A stretch of 5,552 nucleotides of DNA from Clostridium sp. CAG:138 (GTDB lineage Bacteria > Bacillota > Clostridia > Christensenellales > CAG-138), in the NCBI GenBank assembly GCA_000435055.1, contig FR879693.1, positions 10,032 through 15,583 of the forward strand, given 5' to 3'. Below are positions 1 through 5,277 of the stretch, piece by piece (position 1 is the stretch's first letter; each line of letters starts with the position of its first letter). The notes beneath the pieces are model-generated. The model was not told where the DNA came from, made no database searches, and saw nothing but the letters and a program-made list of their open reading frames with translations. The translations under genes were made by a program, and so were the position numbers.

Positions 1-1
1 G

Positions 2-169
2 GAAGAGTATCTTGCGGTTATCGATGAGGTTGAGCGGCTGCTCGAAGAAGAATGCGGAGAAAATGCGCATCCGCTTGAGACAGCGCAGGCAAAAGCGAGG
101 CTTTTGAGTGAGCGCGGAATTCTTTGGCGGTCCGAAATGCAGTTGAATCCGGGAGTTCTGTTCGATTGA
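2..169 (+). CDS. 3' end of an unidentified protein-coding gene
   Basis: Reading frame 2 is open from the left edge of the window to a TGA at 167-169, giving the last 55 residues of a protein whose start lies outside. The tail is acidic and looks helical at first (EEYLAVIDEVERLLEEE), then has an Ala/Arg/Leu helix and ends LNPGVLFD. Codon choice (ctt, gcg, gag, cgg) matches the genes downstream, so I take it as a real coding end and not a chance frame. I do not recognise the family. No T-tract terminator follows, so transcription may run into the HTH gene 99 bases downstream. Confidence 0.72.
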   Translation, partial: EEYLAVIDEVERLLEEECGENAHPLETAQAKARLLSERGILWRSEMQLNPGVLFD

Positions 170-200
170 AAAGCAGAGAACCAATCCGGAAATGAACAAA

Positions 201-216
201 TGCCGAAAAGTCGGCA
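201..216. promoter_or_regulatory. perfect 6-bp inverted repeat upstream of the HTH gene
   Basis: TGCCGA, then AAAG, then TCGGCA form a perfect 16-bp dyad. An A-rich tract follows it on the + strand, so it is not a + strand rho-independent terminator. It is centred at 208.5, about 42 bases upstream of the start point predicted from the TATAAA at 239-244. That position fits an operator or activator site for the operon, possibly for the small HTH protein encoded just downstream; the assignment to a protein is inference. It contains GCCGAAAAG, which recurs in two other intergenic regions of this window. Confidence 0.4.
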
Positions 217-238
217 AAAACAAAACGAAAGCAGAAAC

Positions 239-244
239 TATAAA
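239..244 (+). promoter_or_regulatory. candidate -10 box for the HTH gene/operon
   Basis: TATAAA lies 25 bases upstream of the GTG start of the HTH gene, in an A-rich stretch. No good -35 hexamer sits 16-18 bases upstream, where the sequence is A-rich, so either an activator is needed or the box is fortuitous. It is the only -10-like sequence in the gap between the upstream gene and the HTH gene. Confidence 0.35.
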
Positions 245-268
245 ACAACAGAGTAAAGGGATGCTGCC

Positions 269-508
269 GTGAACATAAGCTATAACAAACTTTGGAAACT
301 GCTTGTGGACAAAAAAATGAGCAAGGCGGATCTGCGTCGGGCAACTAAGCTTGCGCCGAACACAATGACGAACCTCCGTCGGGATAAATATGTTTCGCTG
401 GAGGTGCTTGTTCGCATATGCGAAGTGCTCGATTGCGATATCGGCGATATTGTCGGCGTTTGCAGGGATGATGCAGCGGGGAATTTGCAGAAAAATCCGA
501 CAGAATAA
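269..508 (+). CDS. small Cro/CI-type helix-turn-helix DNA-binding protein
   Basis: This 79-aa protein is essentially one XRE/Cro-CI HTH domain (residues about 3-66) plus a short polar tail. The sequence shows the usual five-helix pattern: YNKLWKLLVDKKM (helix 1), SKADLRRATKL (helix 2), APNTMTNLRR (recognition helix), then SLEVLVRICEVLDCDIGDIV, a signature of the YozG-like short HTH proteins (Pfam HTH_26 type). The start is GTG at 269, preceded by AAAGGGA (255-261) at proper spacing; the ATG at 261 reaches a stop within three codons. The family consists of small transcriptional regulators, often lying beside the genes they control. It heads a same-strand cluster, so autoregulation or control of the downstream signalling genes is plausible but unproven. 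No toxin partner is evident. Confidence 0.9.
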   Translation: MNISYNKLWKLLVDKKMSKADLRRATKLAPNTMTNLRRDKYVSLEVLVRICEVLDCDIGDIVGVCRDDAAGNLQKNPTE

Positions 509-518
509 ATGAAGCTGC

Positions 519-773
519 ATGAATCGGGTTCGGCTTCCGAAAAAAATAAATGTCGCCGTCGGAGCGACCTGCACGGACGCGGGATATGGCATAATATGCT
601 TGTCAGAGGACGGCAGGGAAAAATTTGAAAGAAAGGAAGCTTTCGCGGCACGCGAAAACCATGGTCCCGAAAATGAAAACGAATCCGAAGGGCAAAGGCT
701 TTATGAAAAAGGGCTTGAACTTATCAAAAATCTCAATTGGAGCGCGGCAAGGCAGCAAAAACGGCGTTTTTGA
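519..773 (+). CDS. small hypothetical protein, possibly cut short by a frameshift
   Basis: An 84-aa frame starts 10 bases after the HTH stop. Its composition is protein-like: a beta-like N-terminus (INVAVGATCTDAGYGIICL), then an acidic helical part (EGQRLYEKGLELIKNL), with G-rich first codon positions as in neighbouring genes. It ends abruptly as RQQKRRF. Immediately after the A run at 757-761 the +1 frame carries protein-like sequence (VFEYTAPDGTKAKRCY) to a TAA at 841-843, so one inserted A would explain a broken gene of about 107 aa. No clear Shine-Dalgarno sequence precedes ATG 519. The N-terminus faintly recalls an RNase H-like strand pattern, but no catalytic residues can be assigned. 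I do not recognise the family. Confidence 0.42.
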   Translation: MNRVRLPKKINVAVGATCTDAGYGIICLSEDGREKFERKEAFAARENHGPENENESEGQRLYEKGLELIKNLNWSAARQQKRRF

Positions 774-843
774 ATATACTGCGCCGGACGGAACGAAGGC
801 GAAACGCTGCTATCGGGACGACAAGGAATCGAGCTTTTCATAA
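625..843 (+). CDS. alternative small frame or 3' continuation of the frameshifted gene
   Basis: This frame is open from TTG 625 (or ATG 661) to TAA 843, giving 72 or 60 residues. The last 28 residues (from about 760: NGVFEYTAPDGTKAKRCY and onward) look genuinely coding, with protein-like order and G-rich first positions. The N-terminal half is very Lys-rich and poorer in G at first codon positions than the overlapping 519-773 frame, which suggests that half is a shadow. Two readings are possible. It may be the 3' part of the 519 gene after a one-base slip. Or it may be an independent short basic protein whose TTG overlaps (TTGA) the stop of a 39-codon frame starting at ATG 509. Its end lies 25 bases before the 7TM gene. 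Confidence 0.35.
   Translation: MKERKLSRHAKTMVPKMKTNPKGKGFMKKGLNLSKISIGARQGSKNGVFEYTAPDGTKAKRCYRDDKESSFS
641..657. repeat. perfect 7-bp hairpin inside the ambiguous small-gene region
   Basis: TTTCGCG (641-647), loop GCA, CGCGAAA (651-657) form a perfect stem. It has no T tract and lies within both overlapping frames. It could be a structured mRNA element or a chance consequence of codon composition. Confidence 0.35.
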
Positions 844-868
844 AAGTGAAAAAAACGGGGAAAGAGAA

Positions 869-2518
869 TTGAAACGCGGGCTTAATCTTAATGCTGAAGA
901 GAGGAGTTATCTTATAACTGCTGTCGTTGTTGCCTGTGCAATAGCGGCGCGGGTAATCTCAAAGGAGGGTATTGCTGCGGATACAATGGGCTTGATACGC
1001 TCCGTGCTTTATATCGGGCTTTATTTTGTTTGGGGAATTTCAATCAAAAAGCGTGTAATGCAGGCACAGGTTCAACGGTACCTGACGGCTATTGTCGGAA
1101 TGATGATATTTTGGTTCATTGTGCGCACAATGAAATATTTTTTTGTTGCGGACATTGATGCAAAGAGACAGCTGTGGTATCTTTACTATTTTCCGATGCT
1201 GTTCATTCCGCTCCTGTCCTTCTTTGTTGCATTATCGCTCGGAAAAACAGAGAAGTACAGGCTTCCCCGAAGGGCATTGCTGCTCTGCATTCCCACGGTG
1301 TGCCTGCTGCTGTTTGTGCTCACAAACGATTTTCACGAGTGGATTTTTCGTTTTCCCGAAGGGCAGCCGCGTTCGGATGCAAACGGAGTGTATTCGATCG
1401 GGTTTCTGTTTGTTGCCGGCTGGGAAATTATCTTCGCGGTTGCGGCACTGGTGCTGCTGCTTGCAAAAAGCAGGTTTTCGTCGAAAAGAAAATACCTGCC
1501 TGCAATAATACTGACATGTTCGGTTGTGTATGCGGCAGTGTATGCAAACGGTACACGCTGGATGCGGGTCGTCGGAGGCGATCTGACGGCGGTACAATGC
1601 CTTTTTGTGGCGACATTGCTTGAAACATGTATCGCCTGCGGGTTGATCCCGACAAATACAGGTTACGGTGCGCTGTTTTCGGCAGCGACCATGCGTGTTC
1701 AGATTGCGGATGAAAAATACAATGTTTGCTATGCTTCCGCAAATGCGCCCGAGCTGCCTGCCGAACTGATGCGGCTTGCAGAGGTGGGCGATGTTGACAC
1801 CGGAGACGGCTTTTTGCTGCGGAGCAGCAGGATTCCGGGCGGACATGTGCTCTGGATGGAAGATATATCAGCGATTAACGAATTGCTGGAGGAGCTTGAA
1901 TCGAACCGTGCCGAGATTGCGGAGAGTAACAATCTTGAACGTGAAAATTATAACACAAAATTAAGAATCAATGCACTGCGCGAAAAAAACAGACTGTACG
2001 ATCTGCTTCAGGAACAAACGGCGCGCGGCATAGATTTGCTGGATGATATTTTCGGGCAATACGAAGATTCCGCGGAACCGAAGGAACGGCGTAAGCTGCT
2101 TGCAAAGGCAGCGGTCGTCGGTGCATATATAAAAAGACGCGGCAACCTGATGTTCATCGGAGAGAAAAGCAACGTGACCGATACTGCCGAACTCGGGCTT
2201 TGCCTTAACGAATCGTTTGCGAATATTGAACTTTTCGGTGCAGAATGCGCACTGTCCGTACCCGTGCGTGTGCGGATACGAACGGAAGACGCAATTAGCA
2301 CCTATGATTTTTTTGAAGAAATAATCGAAGCTGCAATGGATGACCTGCGTTCGGTTTGGCTGAAAGCACACATTGTTGAAGAGAGGGTAGTATTCTGCAT
2401 CGAGGTTGAAACCTCTGCCGACCTGAGCGGGAATACCAAAGTTTACAGCGGTGGAAAAACGGAAGAAGACGTTTGGCGGTTCACATTTGCAGTGGGAAAG
2501 GAGGGAGCAAAAGAATGA
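869..2518 (+). CDS. 7TM-type histidine-kinase-like membrane sensor with degenerate kinase region
   Basis: From TTG 869 (GGGGAAAG at 857-864, seven-base spacing) the product is 549 aa. The same frame is open further upstream, but that part is basic, unlike this family, and lacks a ribosome site. About eight hydrophobic segments fill residues 15-260 (roughly 15-31, 41-60, 71-93, 103-124, 135-152, 175-199, 209-227, 239-259). They include the WYLYYFPMLFIPLL motif typical of the 7TM sensor-kinase N-domain (HisKA_7TM type). IPTNTGY (260-266) leads into a PAS-like segment (about 270-335), then a long coiled coil (about 335-398), then GAYIKRRGNL (418-427). The C-terminal 130 residues have the spacing of a kinase dimerisation/ATPase region, but no histidine lies in the helical part and I see no N-box Asn or G-box. 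It is probably a signal receptor without kinase activity, acting with the overlapping downstream kinase (inference). Confidence 0.86.
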   Translation: MKRGLNLNAEERSYLITAVVVACAIAARVISKEGIAADTMGLIRSVLYIGLYFVWGISIKKRVMQAQVQRYLTAIVGMMIFWFIVRTMKYFFVADIDAKRQLWYLYYFPMLFIPLLSFFVALSLGKTEKYRLPRRALLLCIPTVCLLLFVLTNDFHEWIFRFPEGQPRSDANGVYSIGFLFVAGWEIIFAVAALVLLLAKSRFSSKRKYLPAIILTCSVVYAAVYANGTRWMRVVGGDLTAVQCLFVATLLETCIACGLIPTNTGYGALFSAATMRVQIADEKYNVCYASANAPELPAELMRLAEVGDVDTGDGFLLRSSRIPGGHVLWMEDISAINELLEELESNRAEIAESNNLERENYNTKLRINALREKNRLYDLLQEQTARGIDLLDDIFGQYEDSAEPKERRKLLAKAAVVGAYIKRRGNLMFIGEKSNVTDTAELGLCLNESFANIELFGAECALSVPVRVRIRTEDAISTYDFFEEIIEAAMDDLRSVWLKAHIVEERVVFCIEVETSADLSGNTKVYSGGKTEEDVWRFTFAVGKEGAKE

Positions 2519-3822
2519 AGATCTTCTGTTCGATTTCGACAGCCGGGCGTTCGCTGCTGCCTGCCGCATTGTTCGGAGCGGTGCTTATTTCACTTGCTGC
2601 CGCCGTTCTCGTCTTTCAAATGCGAAGGGAAAAATGGCTGCAGGCGTTGAACACGACCGCCTTTTTGCTTCTGTTCGTGTTGCTGAACGTGGTTTTTTCG
2701 AAAATCGACAGGCAGGGTGATACGCATGGTTCGATTGATTTGCTGACAGGATTGCTGTGGATAATCGTTTGCACCGCTGCGGTTACGGGAATGCTTGAGA
2801 TACTGCTGCTCCGCAAACAAACGGGAAAAACTATCGGAAGGAATTCCGTGAAGCAGGCGATAGATTCGCTGCCGTCCGCAATTTGCTGGTTTACGGAGGA
2901 AGGGACGGTAAAGCTTTGCAATCTGCAAATGTACAGGCTTTTTCGCATGCTTGCGGGCAGAGATCTTCAGATGTATGCGGAGATTTGCACAGCTTTGGAG
3001 GACTGCCCGGAAGGGAATACGAACAGCAGACAAATCGGGGTGATACGCCTTTCCGGGGAAAGACAGACTTATCTGTTTCCCGACGGGAGTGTGTGGAAGT
3101 ATTCCCGAAAGGAAATTGCCGCAAGCGACGGAAGACGCTATATTGAGGCAATGTTTTCAAACGTTACGGGTTTGTATGAGAAGAATCTTGAGCTTCGGCG
3201 GCAAACGGAGCAGTTGAAGCTTATTTCGCGCGAATTGAAAAAACTTTCGGAGCATGTGCTTGAATTGACAAGGGAGAGCGAGATACTTGCGGCAAAAACC
3301 CGCCTGCACGACAGAATAGGCGCGGGCTTGATTGCGATTCGGCAGACTCTTTTGGGAACGCAGACAGCGGAGGAGGGCGCAAAAGCACTGCAAGCGTTCC
3401 GCAATGCCGTGCGCATGATAAAATCCGATAATGAATCCGTTTCCGAAAAAGGAGAACTCGCGGAGCTCATGCAGGATGCAGAGGCGATAGGCATGCGCAT
3501 TGAGCTTTTCGGTGAACTGCCGGAAGATACGGATTTGCGGAAAGTTTTCCTTATTGCAATACGTGAATGCCTCACAAACGGTGTTCGCCATGCGGATGCA
3601 ACGCTTATACATGCGGAAATTGTGCGGAAGAGCAAAAGCATATTGTTATATATAACGAACAACGGAAAGCCCCCGGAAGGCGTTGTTGTGCCGAAAGGCG
3701 GGCTGTTGAACCTTTTGCGTTATGTTGCGGATTGCGGAGGAAAAATGAAAATCGAATCGCTGCCGCAGTATGTGCTGTCGATTGAACTGCCGTCGAAAAA
3801 CGGGGAAATTGAGAAGGAATGA
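2515..3822 (+). CDS. membrane sensor histidine kinase, PAS plus NarL/DesK-type catalytic domain
   Basis: This 435-aa protein starts at ATG 2515, which overlaps the upstream TGA (ATGA), with AAAGGAGGG at 2497-2505; translational coupling is likely. Three hydrophobic segments (about 13-35, 45-66, 78-104) anchor it. A PAS-like domain follows (about 112-215; DSLPSAICWFTEEGTV is its first strand region), then a coiled-coil linker (about 221-262). The phosphoacceptor motif LHDRIGAGL has His265 followed by Asp, the HisKA_3-type pattern. The ATPase N-box is ECLTNGVRHA (Glu351, Asn355). The G1 region reads TNNGKPP (381-387), with Asn where classical kinases have Asp, then GGLLNLLR (395-402). It should autophosphorylate at His265 and pass phosphate to the regulator encoded 40 bases downstream. 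The Asn for Asp may be normal for this subfamily or may reduce ATP binding. Confidence 0.92.
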   Translation: MKIFCSISTAGRSLLPAALFGAVLISLAAAVLVFQMRREKWLQALNTTAFLLLFVLLNVVFSKIDRQGDTHGSIDLLTGLLWIIVCTAAVTGMLEILLLRKQTGKTIGRNSVKQAIDSLPSAICWFTEEGTVKLCNLQMYRLFRMLAGRDLQMYAEICTALEDCPEGNTNSRQIGVIRLSGERQTYLFPDGSVWKYSRKEIAASDGRRYIEAMFSNVTGLYEKNLELRRQTEQLKLISRELKKLSEHVLELTRESEILAAKTRLHDRIGAGLIAIRQTLLGTQTAEEGAKALQAFRNAVRMIKSDNESVSEKGELAELMQDAEAIGMRIELFGELPEDTDLRKVFLIAIRECLTNGVRHADATLIHAEIVRKSKSILLYITNNGKPPEGVVVPKGGLLNLLRYVADCGGKMKIESLPQYVLSIELPSKNGEIEKE

Positions 3823-3862
3823 CAGAAAAAAGATAAAAACGGTGAAAACAGGGGCTCGAAAA

Positions 3863-4510
3863 ATGAAAAAAATACTGATAGTCGAGGATCAAAGAATGCC
3901 GCGGGAGAATATGGAACGCATGATCGCGGAAAGCGGACGATATGAATCTGCGGGCAGCATCAGCGACGCCGGACTTGCGCTTGCGCGCTGCTGCCGCATT
4001 CCTGTTGACTTGATTTTGATGGATGTCTGCACGGCGGGCAATCGGGACGGCATAGAGGCTGCGGCAGAGATTAAAGCGAAGTTTCCGAATATCAAAATCA
4101 TTATTGTAACATCAATGGCCGAAGTCGGATTTTTGGACAGGGCAAAAGCGGCAGGTGCGGACAGTTTCTGGTACAAGGATATAAGTCGTGAAAAACTCAT
4201 TGATATTATTGACAGAACCATGGCAGGGGAGAAGATTTTTCCGGATGCAACGCCGACGGTTCGGCTTGGCCTTGCGGACAGCACGGAACTGACCGCGCGC
4301 GAAATAAATGTGCTTAGGCTTGTGTGCGACGGGCTTGAATACGGGGAGGTTGCGGAGCAGCTGAATATTTCGGAACGCACGGTCAAATACCATGTTTCAA
4401 ACATATTGTCAAAAACGGGTTATGCGAACAAAACCCGCCTTGCAATTGCCGTTACGAACAAAAAATTTATCATCCCGAGGATTCCCGAGGATTCGAGCGA
4501 CTTGCAATAA
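3863..4510 (+). CDS. LuxR/NarL-family DNA-binding response regulator
   Basis: The product is 215 aa, the usual length for the family. ATG 3863 is chosen because the receiver's first strand (KKILIVED) begins there; CAGGGG (3849-3854) is a modest ribosome site, and the in-frame GTG 3842 has none. Receiver, residues 1-120: acidic pair Glu8-Asp9, phosphoacceptor Asp54 (DLILMDV), Thr83 (IIIVTS) and Lys105 (FWYKD), all conserved, so it should be phosphorylated. The C-terminal LuxR-type HTH runs from LTAREINVLRLVCDGL to SERTVKYHVSNILSKTG, with the GEVAEQLNIS scaffold. It follows the kinase by 40 bases and ends before a terminator, so it is the cognate output of the cassette. A tandem 10-bp repeat sits in the last codons, beyond the HTH. 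Confidence 0.95.
   Translation: MKKILIVEDQRMPRENMERMIAESGRYESAGSISDAGLALARCCRIPVDLILMDVCTAGNRDGIEAAAEIKAKFPNIKIIIVTSMAEVGFLDRAKAAGADSFWYKDISREKLIDIIDRTMAGEKIFPDATPTVRLGLADSTELTAREINVLRLVCDGLEYGEVAEQLNISERTVKYHVSNILSKTGYANKTRLAIAVTNKKFIIPRIPEDSSDLQ
4473..4493 (+). repeat. tandem 10-bp repeat in the last codons of the regulator gene
   Basis: TCCCGAGGAT occurs twice head to tail (4473-4482, 4483-4492) followed by T. It encodes part of the tail after the HTH (IIPRIPEDSS). The unit is not a multiple of three, so gain or loss of a copy would change the C-terminus. With one copy the frame would run through the terminator to about 4679, so the two-copy form is probably the working one. Confidence 0.6.
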
Positions 4511-4520
4511 ACAATCGGAA

Positions 4521-4577
4521 CGACCGAAAAAACATCGAGAGGCTGCATTTTCGCGAATGCGGCTTTTTTGTCGGTCG
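4521..4577. terminator. nested hairpin rho-independent terminator, possibly bidirectional
   Basis: The core stem GCTGCATT (4542-4549) pairs with AATGCGGC (4556-4563), one G-U pair and a six-base loop, and is followed by six T's (4564-4569). An outer arm CGACCGA (4521-4527) pairs perfectly with TCGGTCG (4571-4577). The A run at 4527-4532 can also pair with the T tract, giving a long bulged stem and making it usable from the - strand. It begins 11 bases after the regulator stop and closes the signalling operon. Confidence 0.85.
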
Positions 4578-4636
4578 GGAATGCCGAAAAGCTGCGTATA
4601 CGGTGAATTCGATAATATTCCGTATGTTTTTGCAAA

Positions 4637-4657
4637 TTGCACTTTCGGACAGTGCGA
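4637..4657. promoter_or_regulatory. imperfect dyad over the -35 region of the pseudo-receiver promoter
   Basis: TTGCACT (4637-4643), seven bases, AGTGCGA (4651-4657) form a dyad with one mismatch that can be G-U in RNA. Its centre (4647) lies about 40 bases upstream of the start predicted from TATAAT 4675-4680, and its right arm occupies the place of a -35 hexamer that is itself poor. This is the geometry of an activator site; the LuxR-type regulator encoded just upstream is a natural candidate (inference). Confidence 0.4.
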
Positions 4658-4674
4658 AGCGGCGGCAAATAATG

Positions 4675-4680
4675 TATAAT
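4675..4680 (+). promoter_or_regulatory. consensus -10 box for the pseudo-receiver gene
   Basis: A perfect TATAAT lies after the terminator, with no recognisable -35 hexamer at 16-18 bases (gtgcga at 17). Transcription would begin near 4687, giving a leader of about 130 bases before the ATG at 4817. The weak -35 with a dyad over it suggests activator dependence. Confidence 0.55.
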
Positions 4681-4686
4681 CACACC

Positions 4687-4804
4687 AACCCACGGAGTGG
4701 GTTTTCGGCGGGACTAAGCCGAACGGCGGGCAATATGCGGCGGACGGCAGCGAAAACATTATCAGATGCGAGGACAAAACTCGGGCGAAAATCGAAAGAA
4801 AAAC
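4687..4804 (+). promoter_or_regulatory. structured 5' leader with three hairpins, no known riboswitch recognised
   Basis: Hairpin 1: AACCCAC, loop GGA, GTGGGTT (4687-4703), starting at the predicted transcript end. Hairpin 2: TTCGGC, eight-base loop, GCCGAA (4704-4709 with 4718-4723), stacked directly on the first. Hairpin 3: CGAG, seven-base loop, CTCG (4769-4783). Between them lies a G-rich stretch with repeated CGGCGG. It ends at the GGAGG ribosome site (4805-4809). I compared it from memory with TPP, cobalamin, SAM, c-di-GMP, preQ1, guanidine and glutamine classes and saw no match. A highly basic frame through it (from ATG 4672) is not convincing as protein. Confidence 0.4.
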
Positions 4805-4816
4805 GGAGGCGAGCGA

Positions 4817-5200
4817 ATGCGGCGAATAGTTGTTGATATGCAGAATGCATTATTTACGGATGCAATTGCAGCGGCATTGCGGAATTTTGACTCCGATTTC
4901 GAGGTTTTTGAAAGCGAGCTGCCGCAAAAAACGGCCGAGTTGTGCGGAGATGTGCGTGCGGACGTGCTGATTGCAGAGGTCACAAGCTGTACGCCGTGGA
5001 CGTTTGAGGACCGCATGAAAACCCGAAGCGAGCTGAAAAAAATCTGCCGAAGGTGCAAAATTGTGCTCACCGTGGACGAAAACAACGAAAAGAACGTTGC
5101 GGACAGGGTGCGCCGTGCAAAAAAAGACGGACTGATTGACGGGTTCCTTTACGGTTCGGTTTCATCCGCATATCTTGCAGCTTTTATTGATACGCTGTAA
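4817..5200 (+). CDS. stand-alone receiver-like protein (pseudo-receiver, Asp to Glu)
   Basis: This 127-aa protein starts at ATG 4817 with GGAGG at 4805-4809. It has the order of a receiver domain and nothing else: RIVVDMQNALFTDAIAAAL (strand 1/helix 1), ADVLIAEV (strand 3), CKIVLTVDENNE (strand 4), DGLIDGFLYGSVSSAYLAA (strand 5/helix 5). Compared with the upstream regulator, Glu54 sits where Asp54 should be phosphorylated, only one acidic residue (Asp7) remains of the acidic pair, Thr85 is kept, and the conserved Lys is lost (Tyr112-Gly113). It therefore should not be phosphorylated normally and may be locked in an active-like state or act as a binding partner. No DNA-binding domain is present. 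It is cytoplasmic (no signal or membrane segment), has its own promoter, and its partner is unknown. Confidence 0.82.
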   Translation: MRRIVVDMQNALFTDAIAAALRNFDSDFEVFESELPQKTAELCGDVRADVLIAEVTSCTPWTFEDRMKTRSELKKICRRCKIVLTVDENNEKNVADRVRRAKKDGLIDGFLYGSVSSAYLAAFIDTL

Positions 5201-5271
5201 AGCCGTGCACAAAAATTTGAAAAAGAGTATGCGGCGGCCGCACGGGACAGGAAATCAGCCGAAAAAAATGT

Positions 5272-5277
5272 TATAAT
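5272..5277 (+). promoter_or_regulatory. candidate -10 box, distal, for the SPFH gene
   Basis: TATAAT follows an A-rich run and lies about 142 bases before the ATG. The -35 position (5249-5254, aggaaa) is poor. A GC-rich palindrome (5230-5242) is centred about 48 bases before the predicted start point. Confidence 0.35.

Noticed and set aside
269..843. Toxin-antitoxin module formed by the HTH gene and the following small frames
   Set aside because: Size and order are suggestive, but neither small frame shows a toxin motif and the frames themselves are uncertain, so no such call is made.
737..868. Upstream extension of the 7TM gene to an earlier start at 737
   Set aside because: The extra 44 residues are Arg/Lys-rich, overlap the small-gene region in another frame, have no ribosome site, and precede a TTG (869) with a good GGGGAAAG.
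1232..1846. Long - strand open frame (204 codons) opposite the 7TM gene
   Set aside because: It is Cys/His/Arg/Gln-rich, low in normal hydrophobic pattern, and lies wholly antisense to a well-supported membrane protein with family motifs. It is a shadow of the codon bias.
1961..2569. Long - strand open frame (202 codons) opposite the end of the 7TM gene
   Set aside because: It is antisense to the coiled coil and kinase-like region, lacks a convincing ribosome site and has no recognisable domain.
4598..4631. Possible second terminator: ATACGG (4598-4603) with CCGTAT (4620-4625) followed by GTTTTT
   Set aside because: The stem is only 6 bp with a 16-base loop and a short T tract; it is much weaker than the terminator just upstream.
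4687..4705. AACCCAC-GGA-GTGGGTT plus T's as an intrinsic terminator
   Set aside because: Only four T's follow, it sits right at the predicted transcript start, and a second stem stacks on it directly; a leader element fits better.
4511..4816. CRISPR array or mobile-element ends in the noncoding stretch
   Set aside because: There are no regularly spaced direct repeats, no terminal inverted repeats with target duplications and no transposase fragments; only local hairpins are present.
4603..4836. Basic 77-codon frame through the leader of the pseudo-receiver gene
   Set aside because: It spans the -10 box and leader hairpins, has no ribosome site at its start, and its composition (Arg/Lys/Ala/Ser) is what G/A-rich noncoding DNA gives. 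Weak possibility of a leader peptide only.
5230..5242. GC-rich palindrome TGCGGCGGCCGCA as terminator of the pseudo-receiver gene
   Set aside because: No T tract follows on the + strand and the symmetric core leaves almost no loop; an operator or chance GC-rich palindrome is as likely.
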